Shown in pieces: positions 6,381-13,800 of a DNA stretch of 19,052 nucleotides. Source of the stretch: Anaerolineales bacterium (GTDB lineage Bacteria; Chloroflexota; Anaerolineae; Anaerolineales; Villigracilaceae). The notes under the pieces are model-generated. The model was not told where the DNA came from and searched no databases. It saw only the letters and a program-made list of their open reading frames with translations. Location of the stretch: positions 1-19,052 of the forward strand of contig JAEURE010000015.1 of NCBI GenBank assembly GCA_016789485.1, given 5' to 3'. Numbering within the stretch: the first letter of the stretch is position 1; the number at the start of each line of letters is the position of its first letter. The translations under genes and the position numbers were made by a program.

Positions 6381-7646
6381 TTAATCCTGCCACTCCAATT
6401 CAAAATCGCCAATGAAAACGGTCTCGCCCTCTTCAATACCTGCATTGCGCAGGGCTTTATCTACACCAAGGTGAATCATTAACTTTTGGAATCTGCGGAT
6501 GGAGCCGTCATGTTCCCAATATGTCATCTTTGCGGCGCGTTCAATTGCGACGCCGGTTACACGCCAGTCACCGCTGTCTTCGCGTGTGATTTCGAATTGA
6601 TTCGGGTCCACTTCCGGTTTGTAAACAGGCAGGGCTTCTTCTTCCAATACTTCGGCGGGCAATTCCTGCAATTGCTTGTATGCAGAGATTAAAATGTCGC
6701 GCGTGCCGGTGCGAGCCATTGCTGAAGCTGTGATCAATTCAATTTTTTTCTTTTTGAAGCTGGCTGTAATTTCCTTGAGTCGTTCCTGTACATCGGGTTG
6801 GTCGATCTTGTTCAGCACAACGATCTGAGGCTTTTTTCCGAGCTTGGTATCAAATAGCGAAAGCTCGCTGTTGATCTGGCTGTAATCCGCCAGCGGGTCT
6901 TCCGATTGGCCATCGATCATATGGATGAGGACACGTGTGCGTTGAATGTGGCGCAGGAAATCATGACCCAAGCCAGCGCCTTCTGCCGCGCCTTCGATGA
7001 GGCCTGGAATATCAGCGAGGACCACGGTGGTGTCATCGTCAATATTTGCAACGCCGAGGTTCGGCTCGAGGGTGGTGAACGGGTAGGCACCGATCTTTGG
7101 CTTGGCGTTCGTCAGTACCGAAAGCAGGGTGGATTTCCCGGCGTTGGGCAGGCCGATAATGCCAATATCCGCTATCAGCTTAAGTTCGAGGCGCAAACTT
7201 TTTTCCTCGTGCGGTTCGCCACGTTCAGCAGTTCGTGGAGCCTGATTCCGTGAATTTACAAAGTGCTGGTTGCCGCGTCCGCCGCGTCCGCCTTTGCAAA
7301 CTGTGAGTTGCTGCCCCGGGTGGGTCAAGTCGCCGAGCAGTGCGCCAGTTTCAGCATCATATATGACCGTGCCAGGCGGCACTGAAATCACCAGGTCTTT
7401 TCCGCCGCGACCGGTCATTTGCGAACCGCCGCCATTCTTGCCGGGTTCTGCTGAAAATTTTTCGTTTTGTCGAAACGCAGAAAGTGTATTAAGCGTAGCT
7501 TTTACTTCAAAAATAACGTCGCCGCCCTTGCCGCCGTCGCCGCCGTCGGGACCGCCCAGCGGTACGAACTTTTCACGGCGAAAATGCACCATTCCGTCGC
7601 CGCCTTTGCCTGATTTTACATGTATGGTAACTTGATCTATAAACAT
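6381..7646 (-). CDS. obg: GTPase Obg/CgtA
   Basis: A 421-residue Obg with all three domains. The glycine-rich Obg fold is at 1-158. The G domain (159-333) has P-loop GLPNAGKST (165-173), TTLEP switch I (191-195), DIPGLIEGA (212-220), NKID (279-282) and SA (308-309). The C-terminal OCT domain is at about 350-420 and includes the FEITRED and WEHDGSIRRFQ blocks. It acts in 50S subunit maturation and stress/ppGpp signalling. I chose the ATG at 7646: Obg proteins begin MFIDxVxI, AGGAAA lies just upstream, and the alternative TTG at 7661 has no support. A TATAAT at 7676-7671 supplies the promoter. It leads a three-gene unit with the 150-residue membrane protein and the DedA gene; the last is not a usual obg neighbour. 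Confidence 0.98.
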   Translation of the reverse strand: MFIDQVTIHVKSGKGGDGMVHFRREKFVPLGGPDGGDGGKGGDVIFEVKATLNTLSAFRQNEKFSAEPGKNGGGSQMTGRGGKDLVISVPPGTVIYDAETGALLGDLTHPGQQLTVCKGGRGGRGNQHFVNSRNQAPRTAERGEPHEEKSLRLELKLIADIGIIGLPNAGKSTLLSVLTNAKPKIGAYPFTTLEPNLGVANIDDDTTVVLADIPGLIEGAAEGAGLGHDFLRHIQRTRVLIHMIDGQSEDPLADYSQINSELSLFDTKLGKKPQIVVLNKIDQPDVQERLKEITASFKKKKIELITASAMARTGTRDILISAYKQLQELPAEVLEEEALPVYKPEVDPNQFEITREDSGDWRVTGVAIERAAKMTYWEHDGSIRRFQKLMIHLGVDKALRNAGIEEGETVFIGDFELEWQD

Positions 7647-7670
7647 TGTTTTCCTGTCCAATCGGCTTGT

Positions 7671-7676
7671 ATTATA
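7671..7676 (-). promoter_or_regulatory. Candidate -10 box for obg operon
   Basis: A perfect TATAAT on the minus strand, 24 bp before the obg ATG, would give a leader of about 18 nt containing the AGGAAA ribosome site. The -35 is weak (TTCGAT with a 16-bp spacer). It lies just past the bioY terminator, so the obg unit starts independently. Confidence 0.5.
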
Positions 7677-7705
7677 AGCTAGTCTGGAGTTTATCGAAGA
7701 AATGC

Positions 7706-7744
7706 AAAAAAAGAGACTGTCGTTTCCAAAACGACAGTCTCTTT
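7706..7744 (-). terminator. Intrinsic terminator of the CDF-bioY operon
   Basis: A perfect 16-bp stem (AAAGAGACTGTCGTTT, 7710-7725, with its complement at 7729-7744) and a 3-base loop, 17 bp after the bioY stop. On the minus strand the stem runs straight into seven T residues (7712-7706). Confidence 0.93.
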
Positions 7745-7761
7745 ACGAGTGAAAAGAATGG

Positions 7762-8328
7762 TTATTTTACAAACTTCCATGCGCTTGGCAAGACAATGGC
7801 AGCTGCCATCAATTTGATGACATCACCAACTAAAAATGGAAGCAAGCCGAATTGAATGGCCTTGCTCAAACTTCCGAGTACGATGGAAAGCCAGGCTACA
7901 CCAAATATATAAATGATGACGGTGCCAACGAAAAATGGGAGGATGGAAGTGCGGACGCTTCGCTCCAAGCCTTTTTCTGCCAGCCAGCCTACGACATATG
8001 CCGCGCCGATAAATCCCAGCAGGTAACCAGCCGTTGCTCCAGTGAGAATTCCAAAACCGGATGCGCCGCCTGCAAAGAACGGAAGCCCAAGCCCGCCTTG
8101 GGCAATGTAGGCAATCATCGCTGCAACTCCGCGTTTTGAGCCAAGCAATGCGCCGACGAGCAGCACAGCGAAGGTCTGCCCGGTGATTGGGACAGGCTGC
8201 ATGGGGATTTCAAGTTGAGCGAAGAACGCCACAAGCCATGACCCAGCGAGGATCAGGAACAAATCGCGCAGCCAGCTGGCAGTGCGGGGAAAGAGGCGAA
8301 GGGAGAGGGTGGGAGCTAAAGCGGTCAT
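7762..8328 (-). CDS. bioY: BioY, biotin ECF-transporter substrate-binding protein
   Basis: A 188-residue integral membrane protein with about six hydrophobic segments. It carries the BioY signatures VPITGQTFAVLLVGALLG (46-63), GGLGLPFFAGG (78-88), and the C-terminal PFLVGDVIKL (164-173) with its conserved Asp169 and Lys172. It captures biotin for an energy-coupling-factor transporter. No bioM/bioN or ecfA/ecfT gene is near, so it either shares a general ECF module encoded elsewhere or works alone, as reported for some BioY proteins. AAGGA lies 11 bp before the ATG. The gap after the CDF gene is 20 bp and a strong terminator follows, so the two form one transcription unit. No BirA-type operator is visible directly upstream. 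Confidence 0.95.
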   Translation of the reverse strand: MTALAPTLSLRLFPRTASWLRDLFLILAGSWLVAFFAQLEIPMQPVPITGQTFAVLLVGALLGSKRGVAAMIAYIAQGGLGLPFFAGGASGFGILTGATAGYLLGFIGAAYVVGWLAEKGLERSVRTSILPFFVGTVIIYIFGVAWLSIVLGSLSKAIQFGLLPFLVGDVIKLMAAAIVLPSAWKFVK

Positions 8329-8348
8329 GTGGAAAATATCCTTTAAGT

Positions 8349-9317
8349 TTATTTTTGTTTTTTTGCGAAGCTTGTCGGGGGATCCTCTTCACGGTCGAGT
8401 GCGGTATCGTCCCATGAAGTGGGATCGCCGAGCGGTTCCAAATGAGTAAACACGGTGATGCTTGGAAGGACACGCCGAATGTCTGCTTCAATTTTTTCCA
8501 GCAGTTGATGTCCGCGTTGGACAGTCCATGAATCGGGGACAAGTACATGGAAGGAAGCGAACCTGCGCGATCCAGACTGGCGGGTACGCAGCGCATGGTA
8601 CTGTATCCCTTGCGCCAGATATGGTTCAAGCATCTTTTTTAACGTTTCTTGTTCTTCCGATGGCAGGGCAGTATCCATCAGCCCCAATGCGGATTCGCGC
8701 ACGATGCGGACACCTGACCAGATGATGTTTCCTGCGACAATGAAGGCCATAATGGGATCGAGTCTTTGCCAGCCAGTGAGAACCACCACGCCGACCCCTG
8801 CGAGCACACCCACAGAAGTCCACACATCGGTCAATAGATGATGCGCGTTTGCTTGCAGTGTAATGGAATTATTTTTTTTGCCGGCCCGCAGCAGGATGAG
8901 CGCTGCGATCAGGTTGATGACAGATGCGATAACGGACACTCCCAGCCCCAGCCCGACTTGTTCCAAGGGCCTTGGGGAGATGAATCGCGGAACTGCTGCG
9001 ATGATGATGCTGACAGCCGCGATAAGAATCAATGTCCCTTCCACGCCGCTGGAAAAATATTCCGCTTTGCTGTGGCCGTAGGCATGGTCCTCATCCGCAG
9101 GGCGGGCGGCGATGGTGAGCATGGCCAATGCCATCAATGCGCCTGCAAGGTTGACCAGCGATTCGAGCGCATCCGAAAGCAAACCAACCGACCCCGTTAG
9201 AAAATAAGCGATGGTCTTTAGCGCAATTGTCAGCACTGCGGCGCCGATGGAAAGCCAGGCGAAGCGTGTCAGAAAAGAACGATCTACGTGGTGTGAATGA
9301 TTCATCTTGTTTTGCAT
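8349..9317 (-). CDS. Cation diffusion facilitator (CDF) family metal transporter
   Basis: A 322-residue CDF protein with six membrane spans and a C-terminal cytoplasmic ferredoxin-like domain (about 215-300). The diagnostic [14 protein letters not shown] (73-86) follows span 2. Span 5 carries the metal site HxxxD (His160, Asp164). Aligned on that block with YiiP, span 2 has Glu52 and Asn56 where Asp or His and Asp are usual, so the transport site is E/N/H/D. The N-terminus has a short His cluster (NHSHHVD). The family exports Zn2+, Mn2+, Fe2+, Co2+ or Ni2+ by proton antiport; the metal is not predictable here. ATG 9317 has AGAGG upstream. A 21-bp inverted repeat at 9348-9368 is a possible metalloregulator site. 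Co-transcribed with bioY. Confidence 0.94.
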   Translation of the reverse strand: MQNKMNHSHHVDRSFLTRFAWLSIGAAVLTIALKTIAYFLTGSVGLLSDALESLVNLAGALMALAMLTIAARPADEDHAYGHSKAEYFSSGVEGTLILIAAVSIIIAAVPRFISPRPLEQVGLGLGVSVIASVINLIAALILLRAGKKNNSITLQANAHHLLTDVWTSVGVLAGVGVVVLTGWQRLDPIMAFIVAGNIIWSGVRIVRESALGLMDTALPSEEQETLKKMLEPYLAQGIQYHALRTRQSGSRRFASFHVLVPDSWTVQRGHQLLEKIEADIRRVLPSITVFTHLEPLGDPTSWDDTALDREEDPPTSFAKKQK

Positions 9318-9347
9318 TGTAGCAGAAACCTCTGTGCAGGGAAGTGA

Positions 9348-9368
9348 TGATTGTCATTTATGCAATCA
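9348..9368. promoter_or_regulatory. Inverted repeat upstream of the CDF gene, possible operator
   Basis: TGATTG-N9-CAATCA is a perfect 6-bp dyad, 31 bp before the CDF ATG. It lies in the promoter region between the cpgS terminator and the gene. Its half-sites do not match a metalloregulator consensus that I know well enough to name. Confidence 0.4.
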
Positions 9369-9369
9369 G

Positions 9370-9410
9370 AATAAAAAGAGTCGGGCAGTTGCTGCCCGAC
9401 TCTTTTTATT
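9370..9410 (-). terminator. Intrinsic terminator of cpgS
   Basis: A perfect 19-bp stem with a GC-rich core (GTCGGGCAG) and a 3-base loop, starting 11 bp after the cpgS stop. The far arm ends in TTTTTATT on the minus strand. Confidence 0.92.
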
Positions 9411-9421
9411 CTCGCCCTGTT

Positions 9422-10747
9422 TTATTTCTTCTTTTTTCCAAATTTCTTCATCAACACATCCTGCAGGGTCGGCTGGCCGATCTCCTGCAATTCGTAGCGT
9501 ACACGTTGATGAGGTTTCTTGATCTTCATTACGCGTGAAAGGTCGATCGGCGTGCCGATGATAACCATATCCACATCGGACTTGTTGATCGTGGCTTCCA
9601 GGTCTTTTGTTTGCGCGTCGCCATATCCCATTGCGGGCAGGATGGGTCCTGTCTTCGGATACTTTGCGTACGTTGCTGCAATGGACTTCACTGCAAATGG
9701 ACGCGGATCAACGATCTCTTTCGCGCCGAATCTGCGAGCGGCAACATAACCAGCGCCGTATGCCATTTCACCATGTGTTAGAGTAGGACCGTCTTCGATG
9801 ACCAGAACGCGTTTGCCGCGAATTGCATCGGGATCATCCACGAAGAGGGGAGAGGCGGCTTCTATCTGTGTCGCCTTCGGGTTCAACTTGCGCAGAGAAT
9901 CGCGCAGCTTGATCACATTCTCTGCATCTGCTGTGTCCACCTTGTTGATGACGAATACGTCAGCCATGCGCACATTGGTTTCGCCGGGGTAATAAGTTGA
10001 CTCATGCCCTGGCCGGTGCGGGTCAGCCACCACGATTTGTAGGTCAGGTACATAGAATGGGAAGTCGTTATTGCCGCCATCCCACAAGATAATATCCGCT
10101 TCCGCTTCCGCTTTGCGAATGATCTTTTCGTAGTCAACACCGGCATAAATGATCACGCCGCTGTCGATGTGAGGCTCGTATTCCTCGCGTTCTTCGATCG
10201 TGCATTTGTAGGCGTCGAGATCTTTATAGCTAGCGTAGCGCTGCACTTCCTGCGCGACGAGATTTCCATACGGCATGGGGTGACGAATGGCCGCAACTTT
10301 GTATCCCATTTCTTTGAGAATTAAAGCCACGCGTCTCGTGGTCTGACTTTTACCTGATCCTGTCCGAACGGCACTGATCGACACGACAGGCTTGCTCGAC
10401 TTGATCTGCGTATTGTGTGTGCCCATAATGCGGAAGTCTGCACCTGCCGCATTGACCATGCTGGCTTTGTGCATCACATATTCATGCGGCACATCGCTAT
10501 AGGAAAAGACAACCTGCTGTACGCCATATTTCTTGATCAGGTCGAGTAGTTCCTCTTCCGCGCGAATCGGAATCCCTTTCGGATATAGACTGCCTGCGAG
10601 TTCCTTGGGATACACGCGCCCTTCAATATCGGGAATTTGAGTCGCTGTGAATGCGACCACTTCATAATCCTTATTCCCGCGGAAGAAGGTATTGAAATTG
10701 TGGAAGTCGCGGCCTGCGGCTCCCATGATGAGGGTTTTGATTGGCAT
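9422..10747 (-). CDS. cpgS: Cyclic 2,3-diphosphoglycerate synthetase homologue
   Basis: A 441-residue P-loop protein matching the cyclic 2,3-diphosphoglycerate synthetase family. In methanogens this enzyme closes 2,3-diphosphoglycerate to the cyclic compound using ATP. It has an N-terminal Rossmann-like domain (IMGAAGRDFHNFNTFFRG, 7-24), then a P-loop domain with AVRTGSGKSQTTRR (126-139), LWDGGNNDFPFY (221-232), ADPHRPGHESTYYPGETN (241-258) and NKVDTA (268-273). Its length is close to the archaeal enzyme. Bacterial members are common, but their product is to my knowledge not established, so the exact reaction is uncertain. A good ribosome site (AGGAG) lies 6 bp before the ATG. It is a single-gene unit with its own terminator and a leader containing a dense palindrome cluster (10777-10807). 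Confidence 0.88.
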   Translation of the reverse strand: MPIKTLIMGAAGRDFHNFNTFFRGNKDYEVVAFTATQIPDIEGRVYPKELAGSLYPKGIPIRAEEELLDLIKKYGVQQVVFSYSDVPHEYVMHKASMVNAAGADFRIMGTHNTQIKSSKPVVSISAVRTGSGKSQTTRRVALILKEMGYKVAAIRHPMPYGNLVAQEVQRYASYKDLDAYKCTIEEREEYEPHIDSGVIIYAGVDYEKIIRKAEAEADIILWDGGNNDFPFYVPDLQIVVADPHRPGHESTYYPGETNVRMADVFVINKVDTADAENVIKLRDSLRKLNPKATQIEAASPLFVDDPDAIRGKRVLVIEDGPTLTHGEMAYGAGYVAARRFGAKEIVDPRPFAVKSIAATYAKYPKTGPILPAMGYGDAQTKDLEATINKSDVDMVIIGTPIDLSRVMKIKKPHQRVRYELQEIGQPTLQDVLMKKFGKKKK

Positions 10748-10776
10748 AGGAATCTCCTATCTTACTCACCGCACTG

Positions 10777-10807
10777 GGGACGCGTCCCGCTCCGCGGGAC
10801 AGTGTCC
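10777..10807. repeat. Nested palindrome cluster upstream of cpgS
   Basis: Three overlapping inverted repeats: GGGACGCGTCCC (10777-10788), GTCCCGC-TCC-GCGGGAC (10784-10800) and GGACA-G-TGTCC (10797-10807). Each shares an arm with the next, so alternative stem-loops exclude each other. It is much more GC-rich than the flanking DNA and lies 30 bp before the cpgS start, in its leader or promoter. It could be a REP-like dispersed element, a regulatory leader or an operator. Confidence 0.6.
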
Positions 10808-10880
10808 GATGCAACTCCGCTTTGGTTTTGAGTCATATCGTTTTTACCCAATACGGTCTTATTAATAGGTATTAAACAAG

Positions 10881-10919
10881 AAAACAGGCTGAAAGCCTAG
10901 ATAACTTTCAGCCTGTTTT
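10881..10919 (-). terminator. Intrinsic terminator of the PadR-ABC cassette
   Basis: A 15-bp perfect stem (AAAACAGGCTGAAAG / CTTTCAGCCTGTTTT) with a 9-base loop lies 85 bp after the DrrB-like permease stop. On the minus strand the T-run is TTTTCTTGTTT. T also follows on the plus strand, but no plus-strand gene ends here. The 257-bp gap 10748-11004 otherwise holds only the palindrome cluster and no open reading frame I trust. Confidence 0.8.
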
Positions 10920-11004
10920 TGATGTGACATACGCAGCGTGTGATGCGTCCTAGTACTTCAATCGAGGATAATAAACCTGGGTGGACACACCCACTCTTTT
11001 CTTT

Positions 11005-11772
11005 TCACACCCGTTTTTTATACGCCCTCATCGCAAAGATATAAGCCACGAGCATAATCCCAAAGCACCATGCGAGCGCAACCCAAATATCATTACCCAC
11101 CGGCTGACCATACAGCAACGCGCGAATGCTCTCCAGTATCAACGTTACAGGCTGATTTTCAGCAAAGGCGCGCACGCCCGACGGCATCGTTTCAGTCGGC
11201 ACAAACGCCGAGCTGATAAACGGCAGGAGGTGAATCGGATAAGCAATTACACTTGCGCCATCAAATGTTTTTGCTGTGAGGCCCGGAATGATCGCGATCC
11301 ATGTCAAGGCTAGCGTAAACAGAGCAAGCATACCAGCCACTGCCAGCCATGACAATACTCCTGCCGGCGAACGGAAGCCCATAATGAGCGCTACGAGAAT
11401 GATCACGAGAACCGAAATGGCATTGGATACCAACGAGGTCAACACATGACCCCACAGCGGAGCCGAATGCGCAATAGGCATGGAGTGAAACCGCTCGAAG
11501 ATGCCCCGTTGCTTATCCATAAACATGCGGTAAGACACGTACCCTATACCGTTTGCAATGGTAATCAGCAATATTCCAGGTAATAAGTAATTCAGATAGC
11601 TATCCGTGCCGGTTTGAATGGCACCGCCCAGCACATAGACAAACAACAGCATAATCGCAATCGGCATGATTGTGACCGTGATGATGGTGTCCATGCTACG
11701 GAAAATATGGCGTATGGAACGTCCAAGCATGACACCCATGTCGTTAAAGAAGTGATTCTTTACTGTTTCCAT
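11005..11772 (-). CDS. DrrB-like ABC-2 transporter permease
   Basis: A 255-residue membrane protein with about six spans and the DrrB/ABC2_membrane layout. The GRSIRHIFRSMDTIITVTIMP start block (about 17-37) leads into the first span. The loop with YRMFMDKQRGIFERFHSMPI is the coupling region facing the ATPase, and the protein ends in a basic YKKRV. Members pair with DrrA-type ATPases to export drugs and other hydrophobic compounds. The ATG follows directly on the TAA of the ATPase gene (no gap), and the ribosome site GAGGAAAA lies inside the ATPase 3' end, so the two are translationally coupled. It is the last gene of the PadR cassette. Confidence 0.93.
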   Translation of the reverse strand: METVKNHFFNDMGVMLGRSIRHIFRSMDTIITVTIMPIAIMLLFVYVLGGAIQTGTDSYLNYLLPGILLITIANGIGYVSYRMFMDKQRGIFERFHSMPIAHSAPLWGHVLTSLVSNAISVLVIILVALIMGFRSPAGVLSWLAVAGMLALFTLALTWIAIIPGLTAKTFDGASVIAYPIHLLPFISSAFVPTETMPSGVRAFAENQPVTLILESIRALLYGQPVGNDIWVALAWCFGIMLVAYIFAMRAYKKRV

Positions 11773-12534
11773 TTAGTTTTCCTCTTTCTTGCCGACGATT
11801 GCAAGAAATATTTCTTCCAGGCTCGGCTGTTTTTCCACGTATTTCACCTTTGTGGAAGGGAACAGCTTTTTCAAGTCCGCAAGCGTGCCATTGGCGATAA
11901 TCCTGCCTTCATGCAAAATGGCAATTCTATCGGCAAGTTGTTCAGCCTCGTCCAGATACTGCGTGGTGAGGAATACCGTCGCGCCATTATTAGCAAGTTC
12001 CTTGATTAACTTCCAAACCTCAATGCGTCCTTCGGGGTCAAGACCAGTGGTCGGCTCATCAAGGAAAATAATCTTTGGGCTTCCCACAAGACTCATAGCG
12101 ATATCAAGTCTTCGGTGCATCCCGCCAGAATAAGTTGCAACTGCTCGGTCAGCTGCGTCGGTCAGACCGAAGCGGTTCAATAAATCATCCGTGACCTGAA
12201 GCGGATTTTTGAGGTGTCGCAGTTTTGCGATCATGATCAAATTTTCCCGGCCGGTCAAGATCTCATCTACAGCGGCGAATTGCCCGGTCAGGCTGATCGA
12301 CTGGCGTACATAGTCGGGCTTTGCCGCAACATCAAATCCATTTACGGCGGCGGTTCCACCATCCTGTCTAAGCAGTGTGGTGAGGATTTTGACAATCGTT
12401 GTCTTGCCCGCGCCGTTGGAGCCGAGCAGGGCGAAAATGCTGCCCTTTCCCACCTCGAAATCCACGCCCTTTAGGACATGAAGGTTCTTGTAGGACTTTT
12501 GCAAACCCTGCACTTGAATTGAACTGTTTAGCAT
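11773..12534 (-). CDS. DrrA-like ABC transporter ATP-binding protein
   Basis: A 253-residue ATPase. Walker A GSNGAGKTT is at 38-46, then the SLTGQFAAVDEILTGREN Q-loop region typical of daunorubicin-resistance ATPases, signature YSGGMHRRLDIA, Walker B IIFLDEPTTGLDP, and TTQYLDEAEQLADR. The usual switch His is Gln, as is normal in the DrrA group and unlike the His of the ATPase at 1726-2670. The start at 12534 (MLNSSIQ) is chosen because AGGAG lies 7 bp upstream; a longer frame reaches 12597 but overlaps the preceding gene. It lies 10 bp after the pentapeptide gene. It powers the permease at 11005-11772; substrate unknown. Confidence 0.95.
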   Translation of the reverse strand: MLNSSIQVQGLQKSYKNLHVLKGVDFEVGKGSIFALLGSNGAGKTTIVKILTTLLRQDGGTAAVNGFDVAAKPDYVRQSISLTGQFAAVDEILTGRENLIMIAKLRHLKNPLQVTDDLLNRFGLTDAADRAVATYSGGMHRRLDIAMSLVGSPKIIFLDEPTTGLDPEGRIEVWKLIKELANNGATVFLTTQYLDEAEQLADRIAILHEGRIIANGTLADLKKLFPSTKVKYVEKQPSLEEIFLAIVGKKEEN

Positions 12535-12544
12535 ATTCTTCTCC

Positions 12545-13420
12545 TTAGATGACAGTAACCTTTGATAAATCGGCTTCCAAACCTTTGAGGGTGGCATATG
12601 TCAGTTTGTCCATCGTCGCGCCGTCAAAGCAAATGGTTTTTATGGCGCGATAATATTTCTTAGACCAGCTGGTCCAGGTAATCGTTGAAAGGAAGGACAC
12701 ATTTTTAAATGTCGCGTCCTTAAACGAAACTTCGTTTAACGATGCCCTGTCAAATTTCACCCCGATAAAGGTCTGCCCGTCCAGATTTAGCCCTCGCAAA
12801 TCGATATTCTTAAAGTCCACGCCGTGAAAGATACAGTTTTCAAAGATCGTTTCTGTCAGGTCGGTCATGGTCAGCTTGACGTCAATCAGTTTTACATCGC
12901 TGAATTTTGCCCGGGTCAGGTCTGACGTGTTGAATTCGGTGCGTACCAGAATGGTTTTGTTGAAGCTCGCACCCGTAAAGTCACTGGTGGACAGGATGCA
13001 GTCTGTCAGATTCGTTCCGTCGAAATTGGCTTCACTCACATCACTGGCATAAAAAGAGCTGCCAGTCAAATCTGCACCCGAAAAGTCGGAGCCGCGCAAC
13101 ATGCTTGCATCAAATTTTCCTTTATGCGCTTTAACGTCCGCGAAATCGCTCTTTGGCAGGTTGCTCGCGCTGAAGTTTGTCAGCACCTGTCGCTCCAGTG
13201 AACGGGAGAGGCTGGCAACCTCCTGCACTGTTTCTTCTATATCGCCGATGCTGTCAATGGTCATCGCAAAGGCTTCCTCATCGTCCTTGCCTTCAGCTTT
13301 GAGTTCACGGAAGCGCTCCTGCAAATCGGAGAGCAGGTCAGCCTTTAATTCGGCAACGCTTTTTACTCCATCGTAGGGTGCAAAAACTCCATTCAAGTAT
13401 TGGTTTATTTTCTCATTCAT
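12545..13420 (-). CDS. Pentapeptide-repeat protein with N-terminal HAAS/permease-prefix-like domain
   Basis: A 291-residue soluble protein. Residues 1-75 are a helical domain (LKADLLSDLQERFRELKAEG, then SIGDIEETV) of the DUF1700/HAAS type often encoded beside PadR regulators. From 83 to 243 an F/L (rarely A or V) recurs every five residues without a break, about 33 pentapeptides or eight coils of a right-handed beta-helix. The C-terminal 45 residues (WSKKYYRAIKTICFDGATMD...) are a non-repeat cap. Gyrase-protecting proteins such as MfpA, Qnr and McbG have similar helices, but function cannot be assigned from repeats alone. AAGGAG lies 11 bp before the ATG. It sits 14 bp after padR and 10 bp before the ATPase gene, so it is part of one operon. 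Confidence 0.9.
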   Translation of the reverse strand: MNEKINQYLNGVFAPYDGVKSVAELKADLLSDLQERFRELKAEGKDDEEAFAMTIDSIGDIEETVQEVASLSRSLERQVLTNFSASNLPKSDFADVKAHKGKFDASMLRGSDFSGADLTGSSFYASDVSEANFDGTNLTDCILSTSDFTGASFNKTILVRTEFNTSDLTRAKFSDVKLIDVKLTMTDLTETIFENCIFHGVDFKNIDLRGLNLDGQTFIGVKFDRASLNEVSFKDATFKNVSFLSTITWTSWSKKYYRAIKTICFDGATMDKLTYATLKGLEADLSKVTVI

Positions 13421-13434
13421 AGCATTACATCTCC

Positions 13435-13764
13435 TTATAATAAATTATCGAGTATGCGCTTTGCATACTCCCAATTGCTTTTGTTTTCAGAATACAGTTG
13501 CTTTCCTTTTTTAGTGATCTGATAGTACTTCCTTCTGCCTCCCTGGGTTTCATCTCCCCAATAGGAAGTGATACAGCCATCCCCTTCGAGACGTTTCAGG
13601 CTGGAATACATGGTTGCTTCCTTAAGTTCGTATTCGCCTGAGGAATTTGTATGGATCAACTTTGTAATTTCGTATCCATACTTATCGCCACCGATCAGTA
13701 ATTTCAAGATGATCGTATCTGTGTGGCCTCGGAGTAAATCTGAAGAAATTTTGTTATCGGTCAT
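13435..13764 (-). CDS. PadR family transcriptional regulator
   Basis: A 109-residue winged-helix regulator: LLRGHTDTIILKLLIGGDKYGYEITK at the N-terminus, ATMYSSLKRLEGDGCI as recognition helix, then the wing around GGRRKYYQITKKGKQLY. This is a short PadR-s2 type without a long C-terminal dimer helix. Such proteins usually repress adjacent transporter genes and release DNA on binding the drug or stress ligand. The start at 13764 (MTDNKISS) has GGAG 7 bp upstream; the frame extends to 13812, but that runs through the promoter. It heads the four-gene cassette. A GTACT-N9-AGTAC dyad covers its -10 region, which fits self-repression. Confidence 0.94.
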   Translation of the reverse strand: MTDNKISSDLLRGHTDTIILKLLIGGDKYGYEITKLIHTNSSGEYELKEATMYSSLKRLEGDGCITSYWGDETQGGRRKYYQITKKGKQLYSENKSNWEYAKRILDNLL

Positions 13765-13781
13765 AAGTTGTCTCCATAGGT

Positions 13782-13800
13782 GTACTATACAATGAAGTAC
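13782..13800. promoter_or_regulatory. Candidate PadR operator
   Basis: A GTACT-N9-AGTAC dyad overlaps the -10 hexamer and spacer of the padR promoter. An ATAGTAC direct repeat lies in the same place. The position fits steric repression by PadR. The link to PadR is inference from location only. Confidence 0.45.

Noticed and set aside
7647..7661. TTG start for Obg giving five extra residues
   Set aside because: Obg proteins begin at MFIDQV-like sequence and the AGGAAA site points to the ATG at 7646.
12535..12597. Longer N-terminus of the DrrA-like ATPase
   Set aside because: It would overlap the end of the pentapeptide gene, and the strong AGGAG site belongs to the ATG at 12534.
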